Shown piece by piece: positions 1-8,351 of a stretch of DNA of 12,648 bases. The stretch's first letter is position 1, and every line of letters begins with the position of its first letter. Source of the stretch: UBA1205 sp045598105 (lineage in GTDB: Bacteria; Bacteroidota; Bacteroidia; Bacteroidales; WCHB1-69); NCBI GenBank assembly GCA_045598105.1, contig JAZLLK010000023.1, positions 1-12,648 on the forward strand, read 5' to 3'. Under the pieces are notes generated by a model. That model searched no databases, was not told the DNA's origin, and saw only the letters and a program-made list of their open reading frames with translations. Position numbers and translations under genes: made by a program.

Positions 1-1
1 G

Positions 2-727
2 GACCTAATGGTAAAACCATCCGCCGAAGAAGACGAATACATATTCCGCCTACAATATATAAGCAATAACTGGATGAACACTGCCGAAGTAAACATGGAA
101 GCCGCCCAAAAGGAAATAGAAAACTTTTCAAAACGGGTACTTCGCATGTACTCCTTCCTGCCTAAGCTTCGCACGGCAAAAAATGAGGAAGAATTTGACG
201 AAGTACTGGAAAGAGTAAAAAAATACGAAGAAATAACCGACCACATGGAACAGGAAATTACCAAATACCTCACCCGCATATCAGAAGGCAACCTGTCAGC
301 CGAAGGCTCCAAAAAAATAAGTTCCATGCTCCGCATTATTGATAACTTGGAAAGCATAGGCGACGCCATATACCAAATAGCCCTGCTCCGAAAAAACAAA
401 CGGGACGATGCCGTACATTTTTCCGAAGACCTTAATGATAACCTTCAACATATATCCCAACTGGTAGAGCATGCTTTGGAAATAATGCATGCCAACCTGC
501 ACGGCGATTACAAACAGGCAGACATTAATGCTGCCTACAATGCGGAACAGGACATTAACCTGTGCCGTGACCGGCTCCGCACACAACACCTCAACGCCCT
601 AAAGCAAGGCACCTATAACTACGCCATAGGCGCTGCCTACAGCGGCCTGTACGCCCTGTATGAAAAACTGGGCGACTATATAATTAACATAAGCGAAGCC
701 GCTGCCGGTGTAAAAAAAGATAAATAA
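2..727 (+). CDS. PhoU-like C-terminal domain, probably of a Na/Pi cotransporter family protein (5' part outside window)
   Basis: The reading frame is open to the left edge, so this is the 3' end of a longer gene; the ATG at 8 is probably internal. The visible 241 residues are helical and charged, with two PhoU-type helical bundles. The stretch EITDHMEQEITKYL followed by ISSMLRIIDNLESIGDAIYQ has the PhoU pattern of an acidic helix and then a 'D-(hydrophobic)-E-(R/S)-I-G-D' signature. A second helical hairpin follows, ending near YALYEKLGDYIINISEAA. PhoU domains occur alone, as regulators of the Pst phosphate system, or as cytoplasmic tails of NptA-type Na/phosphate cotransporters, which are common in Bacteroidota. 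The long unbroken upstream frame and the ~240-residue tail favour the transporter, but no membrane segment is in view, so that part is inference. It ends in a basic tail (VKKDK). The next gene has its own promoter, so this is probably the end of its transcription unit. Confidence 0.75.
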   Translation, partial: DLMVKPSAEEDEYIFRLQYISNNWMNTAEVNMEAAQKEIENFSKRVLRMYSFLPKLRTAKNEEEFDEVLERVKKYEEITDHMEQEITKYLTRISEGNLSAEGSKKISSMLRIIDNLESIGDAIYQIALLRKNKRDDAVHFSEDLNDNLQHISQLVEHALEIMHANLHGDYKQADINAAYNAEQDINLCRDRLRTQHLNALKQGTYNYAIGAAYSGLYALYEKLGDYIINISEAAAGVKKDK

Positions 728-793
728 CACACCTCCAATAGCTCACCCGCATATACATACTTTTACAGTATTTATTTTCTATTCCATTTAACC

Positions 794-812
794 TGCATGT
801 TTTCAACATGCA
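794..812. repeat. Perfect 8-bp inverted repeat downstream of the PhoU-domain gene
   Basis: TGCATGTT (794-801) and AACATGCA (805-812) are exact reverse complements separated by three bases. The site is 67 bases after the stop at 727 and about 50 bases before the promoter at 862. No clean T-run follows on either strand (the + side reads ATTGTAAATATT), so it is a poor intrinsic terminator. A transcript-end hairpin or a binding site for a dimeric regulator are both possible, and nothing in the sequence decides between them. The rest of the 728-960 gap is AT-rich and I see no gene in it. Confidence 0.45.
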
Positions 813-861
813 ATTGTAAATATTATATTTGATTATATAATATATATGTATAAAAAAATGG

Positions 862-869
862 TATCTTTG
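862..869 (+). promoter_or_regulatory. Bacteroidota-type -7 promoter element for the relA/spoT operon
   Basis: TATCTTTG matches the TAnnTTTG -7 consensus of the Bacteroidota primary sigma factor exactly. It is preceded by an A7 tract (852-858). I see no good TTTG -33 box at the expected spacing; the nearest, 828-831, is about ten bases too far upstream. Transcription would start near 875-878, giving a leader of about 85 bases before the ATG at 961. A nearly identical 19-base block lies at 11440-11458. Confidence 0.75.
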
Positions 870-873
870 TAAA

Positions 874-893
874 ATGCTTATATACGTAAGCAT
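874..893 (+). promoter_or_regulatory. Small palindrome at the predicted 5' end of the relA/spoT transcript
   Basis: ATGCTTA (874-880) pairs perfectly with TAAGCAT (887-893) around a six-base loop. It starts five bases after the -7 element, so it would form a hairpin at the extreme 5' end of the mRNA or overlap the start site as an operator. Either reading is inference. The ATG at 874 lies at or just before the predicted transcription start, so it is a poor candidate for the relA/spoT start codon. Confidence 0.35.
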
Positions 894-960
894 AATACGC
901 ATACACATTGTAAATAAAACATATAGTACAATAAGGCATATAAAAAAAGAAAAGAAAAAA

Positions 961-3216
961 ATGGAATATCAAAGGTCAGACGAAGAATTTAAACTTATAT
1001 TATCCCGATATAAAGACATACAATGCAAATTACGTCCCCGCGCCACCAAAGAGCAAAAAAGAGAGGTAAGAAAAGCATTTACCCTGGCATTCAATGCTCA
1101 TAAGGACATGCGACGTCGTAGCGGAGAGCCCTACATATTGCACCCTATAGAAGTGGCTAATATAGTATTAGACAACATGAATTTGGGTGCCACCTCGGTA
1201 ATATGTGCCTTATTACATGATACCGTAGAAGATACCGACTACACCTTACAGGATATAGAAACACTATTCGGCAGCGAAGTAGCCACCATTATAGACGGGC
1301 TCACCAAAATAGACGACGTATCGGATACGCCCATGAGCCGCCAATTTGAAACCTTTAAAAAAATACTGCTCACCATGAGCAAAGATGCCCGTGTAATACT
1401 TATTAAACTGGCCGACCGCCTGCATAACATGCGTACCTTGGATGCCATGCCACAGGAAAAACAAATGAAAATAGCTTCCGAAACCCTATACATGTACGCC
1501 CCATTGGCTCACCGTCTGGGATTTTATAATATTAAATCCGAGCTGGAAGACCTGGCCATGAAATACCAGGATCCAGGTAGCTTTAACTACATATCCGACT
1601 GCATTAGAAACACCGAAAAAGACCGTGAAATATTCATAGAACAATTCATAGCCCCCATACGCGAACAGCTGGTGGCCCGCAACTTTAAATTTGAAATAGC
1701 CTCCCGCACCAAGTCGATATACTCCATATGGCAAAAAATGACCAAAAAGAAAATACCATTTGATGAAGTGTACGACCTGTTTGCCATACGCATAATTATA
1801 GAAGCCGATGACGAACACCAAAAATCGGCCTGCTGGTCGGTATATTCCATAGTTACAGATATATACAAGCCTAAATCCGACCGTTTGAGAGACTGGATAT
1901 CCATGCCTAAAGCCAACGGATACCAATCACTACACACCACCGTAATGAGCAATAAAGGCAAATGGGTGGAAGTGCAAATACGCACCCGACAAATGGATAC
2001 CATAGCCGAAAACGGATTTGCCGCCCACTGGGTATATAAGGAAAACGGCAAACGCAACGATGAACAAGGCGTGGAAGCATGGCTGACCAGCATTAAAGAA
2101 ATACTGCAGAATAATGAAAACGTAAACACCGGCGAACTGGTATCCAATGTAAAAATGAACCTCTTCAATAAAGAGATATTCGTATTTACAGCCAAAGGAG
2201 AAGAACGCACCATGCCCGAAAACTCCACCGTACTTGATTTTGCCTACGAAATGGACGCTGAAACCGGCAACTACTGTATAGGCGCCAAAGTAAACAATAA
2301 ACTGGTCCCCCCCTCCCATATACTCAAAACAGGTGACCAAATAGAAGTAATCACCTCCCAAAAACAAAGAGTACAGGAAGAATGGCTTACATTTGTGGCC
2401 ACCGCAAAAGCTGTAGACAACATTACCAATGCCCTCGGCCAGCAACGTAAAGATAAAATTAACCAGGGTAAAAACCTGCTGAAAGACTATTTTAACAAAT
2501 ACAATATTGAAATTACCAAAATAAATCGGGATAAACTCATGGCCTTTGTAGGCTACAAAGACAAAGAAAGCCTGTACCTGGCCATATATAATAAGCAAAT
2601 ACCCGAGCTGAAAATAAAACAATGCTTCTCTAAAATAAGCATAGCCTACCGATTCATCAATTGGATAAAACCCGCCGTGAAATGGCTGTGGGGTATTAAA
2701 AACCTGTTCTCCATTGACAATGCCCTGCGACGCAAACTTTCACACAACCCGCAATCACTGCTGCTGGGCAATGTGCATGAATTTAAACAGACCTTAGCTC
2801 CCTGCTGTAACCCCGTAGCCGGTGACCGTGTAATAGCTTTTGCACTTAATAATAATGAAATAATAGTACACCGCGCCAACTGCTCCGAAGCCATACAACT
2901 GTCAGCCCGCTATGGCGACCGTATAGTAAAAGCCAAATGGAGAGCCGAAGAAGAAAATGTGGAATTTTTGGCCGGCATATCACTCAAAGGATTCGATTCC
3001 AAAGGTCTGGTACATAGCATTACCGGCATAATACACCAGGATTTTCAGGTCAACTGCCGCAATATTCAGTTCTCTACCATAGAAGGACTGTTTGAAGGAG
3101 AAATAATACTCTACATACAAAATGTGGAACACCTGAATAAACTTATGGAACGCCTGCGTTCTATTCCGGGTATAGAAAAAGTGGAACGTATATACTCCGA
3201 TGACCATGAAAAATAA
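961..3216 (+). CDS. relA/spoT: RelA/SpoT (RSH) bifunctional-type (p)ppGpp synthetase/hydrolase
   Basis: This is a long RSH alarmone enzyme of 751 residues, which is normal for the family. An N-terminal HD hydrolase domain carries His61 (YILHPIE), His86-Asp87 (LLHDTVED) and Asp152 (LADRLHNMRT), so the (p)ppGpp hydrolase site looks intact. The synthetase domain follows: R249-TKSIYSIWQKM, YDLFAIRI, and R308-L-R-D311 before WISMPKANGYQSLHTT. RLRD is the basic form (RXKD-like) seen in bifunctional enzymes, unlike the acidic EXDD of E. coli RelA. A TGS domain lies at about residues 395-460 and a C-terminal ACT domain at about 670-745, with a CCNP zinc-finger-like segment before it. I chose the ATG at 961, after a purine-rich AAAAAAGAAAAGAAAAAA leader. 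The frame is open back to 874, but that extension is unlike RSH proteins and starts at the predicted transcription start. It is first in the operon and its last bases overlap the next gene. Confidence 0.96.
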   Translation: MEYQRSDEEFKLILSRYKDIQCKLRPRATKEQKREVRKAFTLAFNAHKDMRRRSGEPYILHPIEVANIVLDNMNLGATSVICALLHDTVEDTDYTLQDIETLFGSEVATIIDGLTKIDDVSDTPMSRQFETFKKILLTMSKDARVILIKLADRLHNMRTLDAMPQEKQMKIASETLYMYAPLAHRLGFYNIKSELEDLAMKYQDPGSFNYISDCIRNTEKDREIFIEQFIAPIREQLVARNFKFEIASRTKSIYSIWQKMTKKKIPFDEVYDLFAIRIIIEADDEHQKSACWSVYSIVTDIYKPKSDRLRDWISMPKANGYQSLHTTVMSNKGKWVEVQIRTRQMDTIAENGFAAHWVYKENGKRNDEQGVEAWLTSIKEILQNNENVNTGELVSNVKMNLFNKEIFVFTAKGEERTMPENSTVLDFAYEMDAETGNYCIGAKVNNKLVPPSHILKTGDQIEVITSQKQRVQEEWLTFVATAKAVDNITNALGQQRKDKINQGKNLLKDYFNKYNIEITKINRDKLMAFVGYKDKESLYLAIYNKQIPELKIKQCFSKISIAYRFINWIKPAVKWLWGIKNLFSIDNALRRKLSHNPQSLLLGNVHEFKQTLAPCCNPVAGDRVIAFALNNNEIIVHRANCSEAIQLSARYGDRIVKAKWRAEEENVEFLAGISLKGFDSKGLVHSITGIIHQDFQVNCRNIQFSTIEGLFEGEIILYIQNVEHLNKLMERLRSIPGIEKVERIYSDDHEK

Positions 3217-4018
3217 CATTAAAATAAGTATAATACTGCTTGTATGCCTGCTGTATGCATGCTCACACCACCGGTCTGCACCCACCGGCCATACCTCGGC
3301 CGACACCACAGCCGCCACCACCACACCCCGAGAACCGGAAAAGGTAAAAGCCCGCATAGCCCCCTTTAAATACAACTGGTACAGCACCCGCATGGCTGTA
3401 AGCATATACAATATACACCCTGAAAAAGAAATAATATCCCTCACCGCCTTTATAGTAAACAAAAAAGACAGCGCCCTGTTTATCACCCTGAACAAAATGG
3501 GCATAGAAGCCGCCCGCCTGCTACTTACCCAAGACTCGGTGAAATATGCCAACCACCTGAGCCGCGAATACTACTGGGGTAACTATACATGGCTGAAAAA
3601 TAAATCAGGACTGGATGTTGACTTCTTTACCATGCAGGCCATTATTACCGCCCAAGACCTTCCCGGCTACGAGCACTGCTTTATAGCCGATACCTCCAAC
3701 TGCAACATTACCTACCGGGCCGCCCGCCGCCATAATACCTCCAATAACATGTTACTGGAAGAAACTATTACCACCGACACCATGGGACACATGCTTAATC
3801 ACCATATTAAAGACATAGCCACCTGCAATAGCATAAGCCTGCAATACAGCCGTTATACCCCCATAGACAACCATACCTGCTACCAAAACCTTACCATAGA
3901 CCTTCCCGATGAAAATATAAGAATATATGGTGTACTGAAAAATACCAAATTCGAAGTTCCGGGACCTACCACAAGCAGAGTCCCCGTAAAATATAAAGCC
4001 ATTAACACCACACCCTAA
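3206..4018 (+). CDS. DUF4292-family outer-membrane lipoprotein
   Basis: A protein of 270 residues with a lipoprotein signal: MKNN, a hydrophobic stretch, then LLYAC with lipidated Cys19. The following SHHRSAPTGH and Thr/Ala-rich segment looks like a flexible linker. The mature part (KVKARIAPFKYNWYSTRM, then DSALFITLNKMGIEAARLLL and TQDSVKYANHLSREYYWGNY) follows the pattern I know for DUF4292, a Bacteroidota family of predicted LolA-like beta proteins. The molecular role is not established; envelope or lipoprotein handling is inferred from that fold. The start could also be the ATG at 3200 (adds Met-Thr). Either way the gene overlaps the relA/spoT end by 11-17 bases in another frame, which suggests translational coupling. 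It abuts queG with no gap. Confidence 0.8.
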   Translation: MKNNIKISIILLVCLLYACSHHRSAPTGHTSADTTAATTTPREPEKVKARIAPFKYNWYSTRMAVSIYNIHPEKEIISLTAFIVNKKDSALFITLNKMGIEAARLLLTQDSVKYANHLSREYYWGNYTWLKNKSGLDVDFFTMQAIITAQDLPGYEHCFIADTSNCNITYRAARRHNTSNNMLLEETITTDTMGHMLNHHIKDIATCNSISLQYSRYTPIDNHTCYQNLTIDLPDENIRIYGVLKNTKFEVPGPTTSRVPVKYKAINTTP

Positions 4019-4969
4019 ATGATGAATACATTCCACATTACCGGTATGATTAAACAACAGGCCATGCAGTTGGGATTCTCGGCTTGCGGCATTACTAATT
4101 GCAATCCCGTAGCCACCAAGGTAACACAAGCCTATACCCGCTACCTGCAACAGGGAAGAGGTGCCGATATGCAATACCTGCAACGGTATATGGAACAAAA
4201 ATTTCATCCACAAAAACTTGTACCACAAGCCAATAGTATTATTGTAGTACTGGCGCCTTACTACTCCGACACCAACTACAATAAGCTGAAACAAAGCCAA
4301 TATAACATAGCCCGCTACGCATGGGGTGATGACTACCACGTAGTGGTAAAACATAAACTTAAACAATTGCAACAATATATTATGCAACTGGCCCCCAATA
4401 GTACCAACCGATATTTTACCGATACTGCTCCCGTAATGGAAAAATATTTGGCCCAACGGGCCGGCTTGGGCTGGATAGGCCGCAATACCCTGCTGATAAA
4501 CGAAACAGGAAGCTACCACTTTATAGGTACCCTGTTTACCTCTCTTACCCTGCAATACGACTCCCCCCGCACCACTGCCCCCGCCTGCCAACATTGTAAC
4601 CTGTGCCTTAACGCATGCCCGCACGGCGCCCTTGGCACTGAAGGCATAGACGCCCGCAAATGTATGGCCTACCAAAGCATAGAAAACCATAATGATATAC
4701 AACTGAAACAAGCCTCACTATATATATACGGCTGCGACGAATGCCAAAAAATATGCCCCTATAACGCTAAGGCTACACCCGGCAATATAAACGAATTTCA
4801 TATACATCCCGCCCTTCTGCAATATACCGACGAACAATGGGAAAACTTAAACGAACAACAATTCAATACCCTGTTCGCCTCCTCGGCAATAAAACGGATA
4901 GGATGGCACAAAATGAAACAAAATATACAGTTTGCTTACACAGGCAAACAAAAACAATTACAAAAATAG
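4019..4969 (+). CDS. queG: Epoxyqueuosine reductase QueG
   Basis: It catalyses the last step of queuosine synthesis, the cobalamin- and [4Fe-4S]-dependent reduction of epoxyqueuosine to queuosine in tRNAs with a GUN anticodon. The 316-residue product has the expected marks. Asp135 in YFTDTAPVMEKYLAQ is the probable catalytic acid, and GLGWIGRNTLLIN follows. The ferredoxin-like cluster CxxCxxCxxxCP uses Cys190, 193, 196 and 200. The second cluster set is Cys239, 242 and 246 (CDECQKICPYNA) together with Cys215. The length fits the shorter form without an extended HEAT-like C-terminal domain. The ATG at 4019 follows the lipoprotein TAA directly (zero-base gap), so translation is probably coupled; a second Met follows at once. 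After the stop there is a 49-base AT-rich gap with no recognisable promoter. Confidence 0.94.
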   Translation: MMNTFHITGMIKQQAMQLGFSACGITNCNPVATKVTQAYTRYLQQGRGADMQYLQRYMEQKFHPQKLVPQANSIIVVLAPYYSDTNYNKLKQSQYNIARYAWGDDYHVVVKHKLKQLQQYIMQLAPNSTNRYFTDTAPVMEKYLAQRAGLGWIGRNTLLINETGSYHFIGTLFTSLTLQYDSPRTTAPACQHCNLCLNACPHGALGTEGIDARKCMAYQSIENHNDIQLKQASLYIYGCDECQKICPYNAKATPGNINEFHIHPALLQYTDEQWENLNEQQFNTLFASSAIKRIGWHKMKQNIQFAYTGKQKQLQK

Positions 4970-5018
4970 AATATATATACATAAAACGAATATTTTAATA
5001 CAATAAAAACATAAAAAT

Positions 5019-6008
5019 ATGAAAATAGGATTAATAGGAGCCACAGGTCTGGTGGGTGGCATGATGCTGAAAGTATTGGAAGAAAGAGGATTTGGCAACT
5101 GCGAATTACTGCCCGCCGCCTCCGAACGGTCAGTAGGCAAAACCGTGATGTTCAACCACAAACCTGTTACCGTAATGTCAGTACAGGATGTAATAAATGC
5201 CCGCGTGGACATAGCCATATTCTCGGCCGGCAGTGCCGCCTCACTTAAATACGCCCCTCTATTTGCCGAAACCGGCGCCTATGTAGTGGACAACTCCTCC
5301 GCATGGCGTATGTATGACCATGTGCCCCTTATAGTACCGCAAATTAATGCCGACGTGCTCACATGTAACGATAAAATAATAGCCAACCCCAACTGCTCTA
5401 CCATACAAATGGTTATGGCCCTGGCCCCCCTGCACAAAAAATACGGCATTAAACGACTGGTGATATCCACCTACCAATCTGTAACCGGCACCGGCATGAA
5501 AGCTATTAACCAACTTATGTGCGAACGGGAAGGCAAAGCCTGCGACATGGCCTACCCCTACCCTATAGATATGAACGTGTTGCCTCACGGAGGCACCTTT
5601 GAAGCCGACGGCTACACCACCGAAGAAACCAAACTGGTAAACGAAACCAGAAAAATATTGCGTGATAACAATATACAAATTACCGCCACCGTAGTACGCG
5701 TGCCTGTAAGAGGAGGGCACAGCGAAGCGGTAAATGTAGAACTGGGACATGACTACTCCCTTGACGATGTAAGAGCCCTGCTCAATGCCATGCCAGGCCT
5801 TACCTTAACGGATAACCCCGCCGAAAACAGCTACCCCATGCCGATTTTTGCCGAAGGCAAAGACGACGTATACGTAGGCCGCATAAGAAGAGACTATAGC
5901 AAAGATAACTGCCTTAACCTGTGGATAGTAGCCGACAACCTGCGTAAAGGTGCCGCCACCAACGCCATAGAAATAGCCCAATATTTACAACAACAGCACT
6001 GGATATAA
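5019..6008 (+). CDS. asd: Aspartate-semialdehyde dehydrogenase
   Basis: It reduces aspartyl phosphate to aspartate semialdehyde with NADPH in the cytoplasm, the branch point toward lysine/diaminopimelate, threonine and methionine. The 329 residues open with the nucleotide-binding motif GLIGATGLVGGMM. SAGS (69-72) and DNSSAWRM (91-98) are typical. The catalytic Cys126 sits in IANPNCSTIQ, and His234 in VPVRGGHSEA is the expected acid/base. Length and order match the bacterial enzyme. The start has an A-rich leader (ATAAAAACATAAAAAT), usual for Bacteroidota. It lies 49 bases after queG and 21 bases before the patatin gene, consistent with one transcription unit; I see no regulatory element specific to amino-acid control. 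No residues appear to be missing. Confidence 0.96.
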   Translation: MKIGLIGATGLVGGMMLKVLEERGFGNCELLPAASERSVGKTVMFNHKPVTVMSVQDVINARVDIAIFSAGSAASLKYAPLFAETGAYVVDNSSAWRMYDHVPLIVPQINADVLTCNDKIIANPNCSTIQMVMALAPLHKKYGIKRLVISTYQSVTGTGMKAINQLMCEREGKACDMAYPYPIDMNVLPHGGTFEADGYTTEETKLVNETRKILRDNNIQITATVVRVPVRGGHSEAVNVELGHDYSLDDVRALLNAMPGLTLTDNPAENSYPMPIFAEGKDDVYVGRIRRDYSKDNCLNLWIVADNLRKGAATNAIEIAQYLQQQHWI

Positions 6009-6029
6009 ACACCTCCCCCCTCACCCTAT

Positions 6030-8330
6030 ATGAACTATATGAAACACTATTGGCTGCTTATTATTACCTTATGCTTATGCCTATGCCTGCACCAGGCTTG
6101 CGCCCAAAAAGTAGGCCTTGTTCTCAGCGGCGGCGGCGCTAAAGGTATGGCCCACCTGGGCGTAATTAAAGCGCTGGAAGAACAGGGCATACCCATAGAC
6201 TATGTAGCCGGCACCTCCATGGGTGCCATAGTGGGCGGCCTGTACGCCGCCGGATACACCGTAGCCGACATGGAAGCCATATTCTCCAGCCCCGAATTCG
6301 ACTACTGGATAAAAGGAAAAATTAACGACAAATACATCTATTACTTCCGCCAGGAAGAACCTAACTCCGCATGGGCTAAATTTAACTTTGCCATCGACTC
6401 CGCCAAATTTACCCCTCACATTCCCGTCAACATTATAGCTCCCATACAAATGGACTTTGCCTTTTTGGAAATATTCTCACAAGCCGACGCCGTATCTAAT
6501 GGTAACTTTGACAGCCTGTTCGTACCCTTCAGATGTATAGCCACCAATATTACCGAAAGCAAAGAAGCCGTACTCTCACACGGCTGCCTTAAAGATGCCA
6601 TAAGGGCATCTATGACTTTCCCCTTCTACTTTAGACCCATAGCCATTGACAGCTGCCTTATGTACGACGGCGGCATGGTGAATAACTTCCCCATTGACGT
6701 AATGCAACAGGACTTTAACCCCGACTACATCATAGCCGTGGCCGTGGCCAAAACCAACAGCGACCCCTCCGACGAAAACCTGATATCGGTAATGAATAGC
6801 ATGCTCATGGCCAAACAATTCTATAACATGAACGACAGCCTGCCCGGCATAGTGATTCACCCCGACGTGCCCGACCTGAATGTCACCGACTTTTCCCGCG
6901 GACGTAAACTGATAGAAGTAGGCTACAATACCCTTATGGACAGCCTGCCCGCCATACGTAACGACCTGAAAGGTATAATGCCCGCCGACAGCGTAAATAC
7001 CCGCAGAAAAGAATTTAACGCCCTCAAACCCGAAATACGCATTAACCGACTGAATGTACTCAATGTAAACAAAAACAGCAAAAACGCCGTAAATGACATT
7101 ATACTCCACAAAGAACCTATCATAGACCTGCCCACCTTTAAAGAACGATACTTCCGCCTTATCAACGAAGACTACGTAAACAATATATACCCTACCCTGC
7201 ACAAAAATGACAACGATGAATATTATACCGCCGACCTGAATATAAGCCTGAATAAACCATTTAGGGTACAATTTGGCGGCTACATAGCCACCAGCGCCCA
7301 CACCACCCTATATGCCCAACTGAAATATAACTTTTGGAAACGATACTTTATGCACGTTACTGCCGATGCCTACTTTGGACGATACTATAATTCCATAATA
7401 GGCTCCTTTAGCATAAGCAATCTCACCTCCCACATTAACGACCAAACCATCACCGCCGGCTATAGCCGATGGAATCACTTTAAAAATTCCCGCATGTTCC
7501 TTGAAAGTGATAACCCCTCTTATCTTATTAATGAAGAAGTTATAGTAAAATATGCCGTGTCGGCTCCCTTAGGCAATAAAGCCCAAATATGCGCCCGACT
7601 GGAATTTGTTAGCAACAAAAGCAAATTCTACTCCGGCAACGTGTACTCCTACTCCGACAAATGCGACATTAACCGTATGGTACTGCTTATACCACAAATA
7701 CACTACGAATATAATACTCAGGATATTAAATTTTTCCCCACCAAAGGTATGTGGGCATACGCCGCTCTAAGCTACTATGTGGGCAGCGAACAAAACCGCC
7801 CCGGCACCACCGCCTCCGAAACCATAAACAAAAACTACCTGCGAAACTGGTTCTCCATTAATACGGAATATGCCTACACCTTTAAACTGGCCCGCTTCTA
7901 CTCCCTGGGCCTGTCATGCACATTCGCATGGTCCAATATTCCCCGCATGAGTAGCTACACCGCTACCAAATTACGCTGCAACGCCTTTAGACCTACACAC
8001 GAAAGCAATATGCTCTACCTGCCCTTCTACCGCGACCCCTCCTTTATTACCGCCGGACTTGACAACACCTTTATAATATATAAAGGACTGCAATTCAGAA
8101 TGTCAGGATACTATTACCAACCATTCTACGCCATAGTAAAGGTGGGTACCGATAAATGCGACTTTAGCGAACTATGCCAAAAACGCTCCTTCATAGTATA
8201 TAGTTCACTGGCTTATACTACCAAACTGGGACCGGTAAGCATCAACCTGTCATACTACGCCCACAACGACCCTAAATGGATATTCAACATCAGTTTCGGA
8301 TACCTGTTTTTCAATCATAGAGTATTTTAA
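6030..8330 (+). CDS. Patatin-like phospholipase with C-terminal BamA-like outer-membrane barrel
   Basis: A 766-residue secreted hydrolase. The N-terminus has a signal peptide (hydrophobic 8-20, likely cut after ACA at 23-25). The start may instead be Met4, since the leader lacks the A-rich stretch of its neighbours. The patatin domain (about 27-300) carries the oxyanion-hole loop GGGAKG (34-39), nucleophile Ser63 in GTSMG, and Asp213 in the DGG motif (YDGGMVNNFP), so the Ser-Asp dyad is intact. A POTRA-like segment (about 330-400, EIRINRLNVLNV) precedes a long region of alternating aromatic strands to the end. The last residue is Phe (FFNHRVF), a signature for insertion by the BAM complex. 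The architecture resembles PlpD-type single-chain (type Vd) autotransporters. Whether the lipase is displayed outside or stays periplasmic cannot be told, and the lipid substrate is unknown. Confidence 0.88.
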   Translation: MNYMKHYWLLIITLCLCLCLHQACAQKVGLVLSGGGAKGMAHLGVIKALEEQGIPIDYVAGTSMGAIVGGLYAAGYTVADMEAIFSSPEFDYWIKGKINDKYIYYFRQEEPNSAWAKFNFAIDSAKFTPHIPVNIIAPIQMDFAFLEIFSQADAVSNGNFDSLFVPFRCIATNITESKEAVLSHGCLKDAIRASMTFPFYFRPIAIDSCLMYDGGMVNNFPIDVMQQDFNPDYIIAVAVAKTNSDPSDENLISVMNSMLMAKQFYNMNDSLPGIVIHPDVPDLNVTDFSRGRKLIEVGYNTLMDSLPAIRNDLKGIMPADSVNTRRKEFNALKPEIRINRLNVLNVNKNSKNAVNDIILHKEPIIDLPTFKERYFRLINEDYVNNIYPTLHKNDNDEYYTADLNISLNKPFRVQFGGYIATSAHTTLYAQLKYNFWKRYFMHVTADAYFGRYYNSIIGSFSISNLTSHINDQTITAGYSRWNHFKNSRMFLESDNPSYLINEEVIVKYAVSAPLGNKAQICARLEFVSNKSKFYSGNVYSYSDKCDINRMVLLIPQIHYEYNTQDIKFFPTKGMWAYAALSYYVGSEQNRPGTTASETINKNYLRNWFSINTEYAYTFKLARFYSLGLSCTFAWSNIPRMSSYTATKLRCNAFRPTHESNMLYLPFYRDPSFITAGLDNTFIIYKGLQFRMSGYYYQPFYAIVKVGTDKCDFSELCQKRSFIVYSSLAYTTKLGPVSINLSYYAHNDPKWIFNISFGYLFFNHRVF

Positions 8331-8351
8331 CTAAAAAAATAACATAAAATC

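Noticed and set aside
684..908. Reverse-strand 74-codon frame in the gap before relA/spoT
   Set aside because: It crosses the promoter, has no promoter or leader of its own on the - strand, and has the composition of AT-rich noncoding DNA.
874..960. N-terminal extension of relA/spoT from the ATG at 874
   Set aside because: The extra 29 residues do not resemble RSH N-termini, the ATG sits at or before the predicted transcription start, and the ATG at 961 has a good A-rich leader and gives normal family length.
2307..2313. C7 run in relA/spoT as a possible phase-variable tract
   Set aside because: The run is in frame, encodes Val-Pro-Pro-Ser in the TGS domain and is too short and isolated to argue for slippage control of an important enzyme.
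6576..7301. Long reverse-strand frame inside the patatin gene, and similar ones under other genes
   Set aside because: These are shadows produced by the biased codon use of the + strand genes: Gly/Val/Tyr-rich products with no domain, while the + strand frame has clear motifs.
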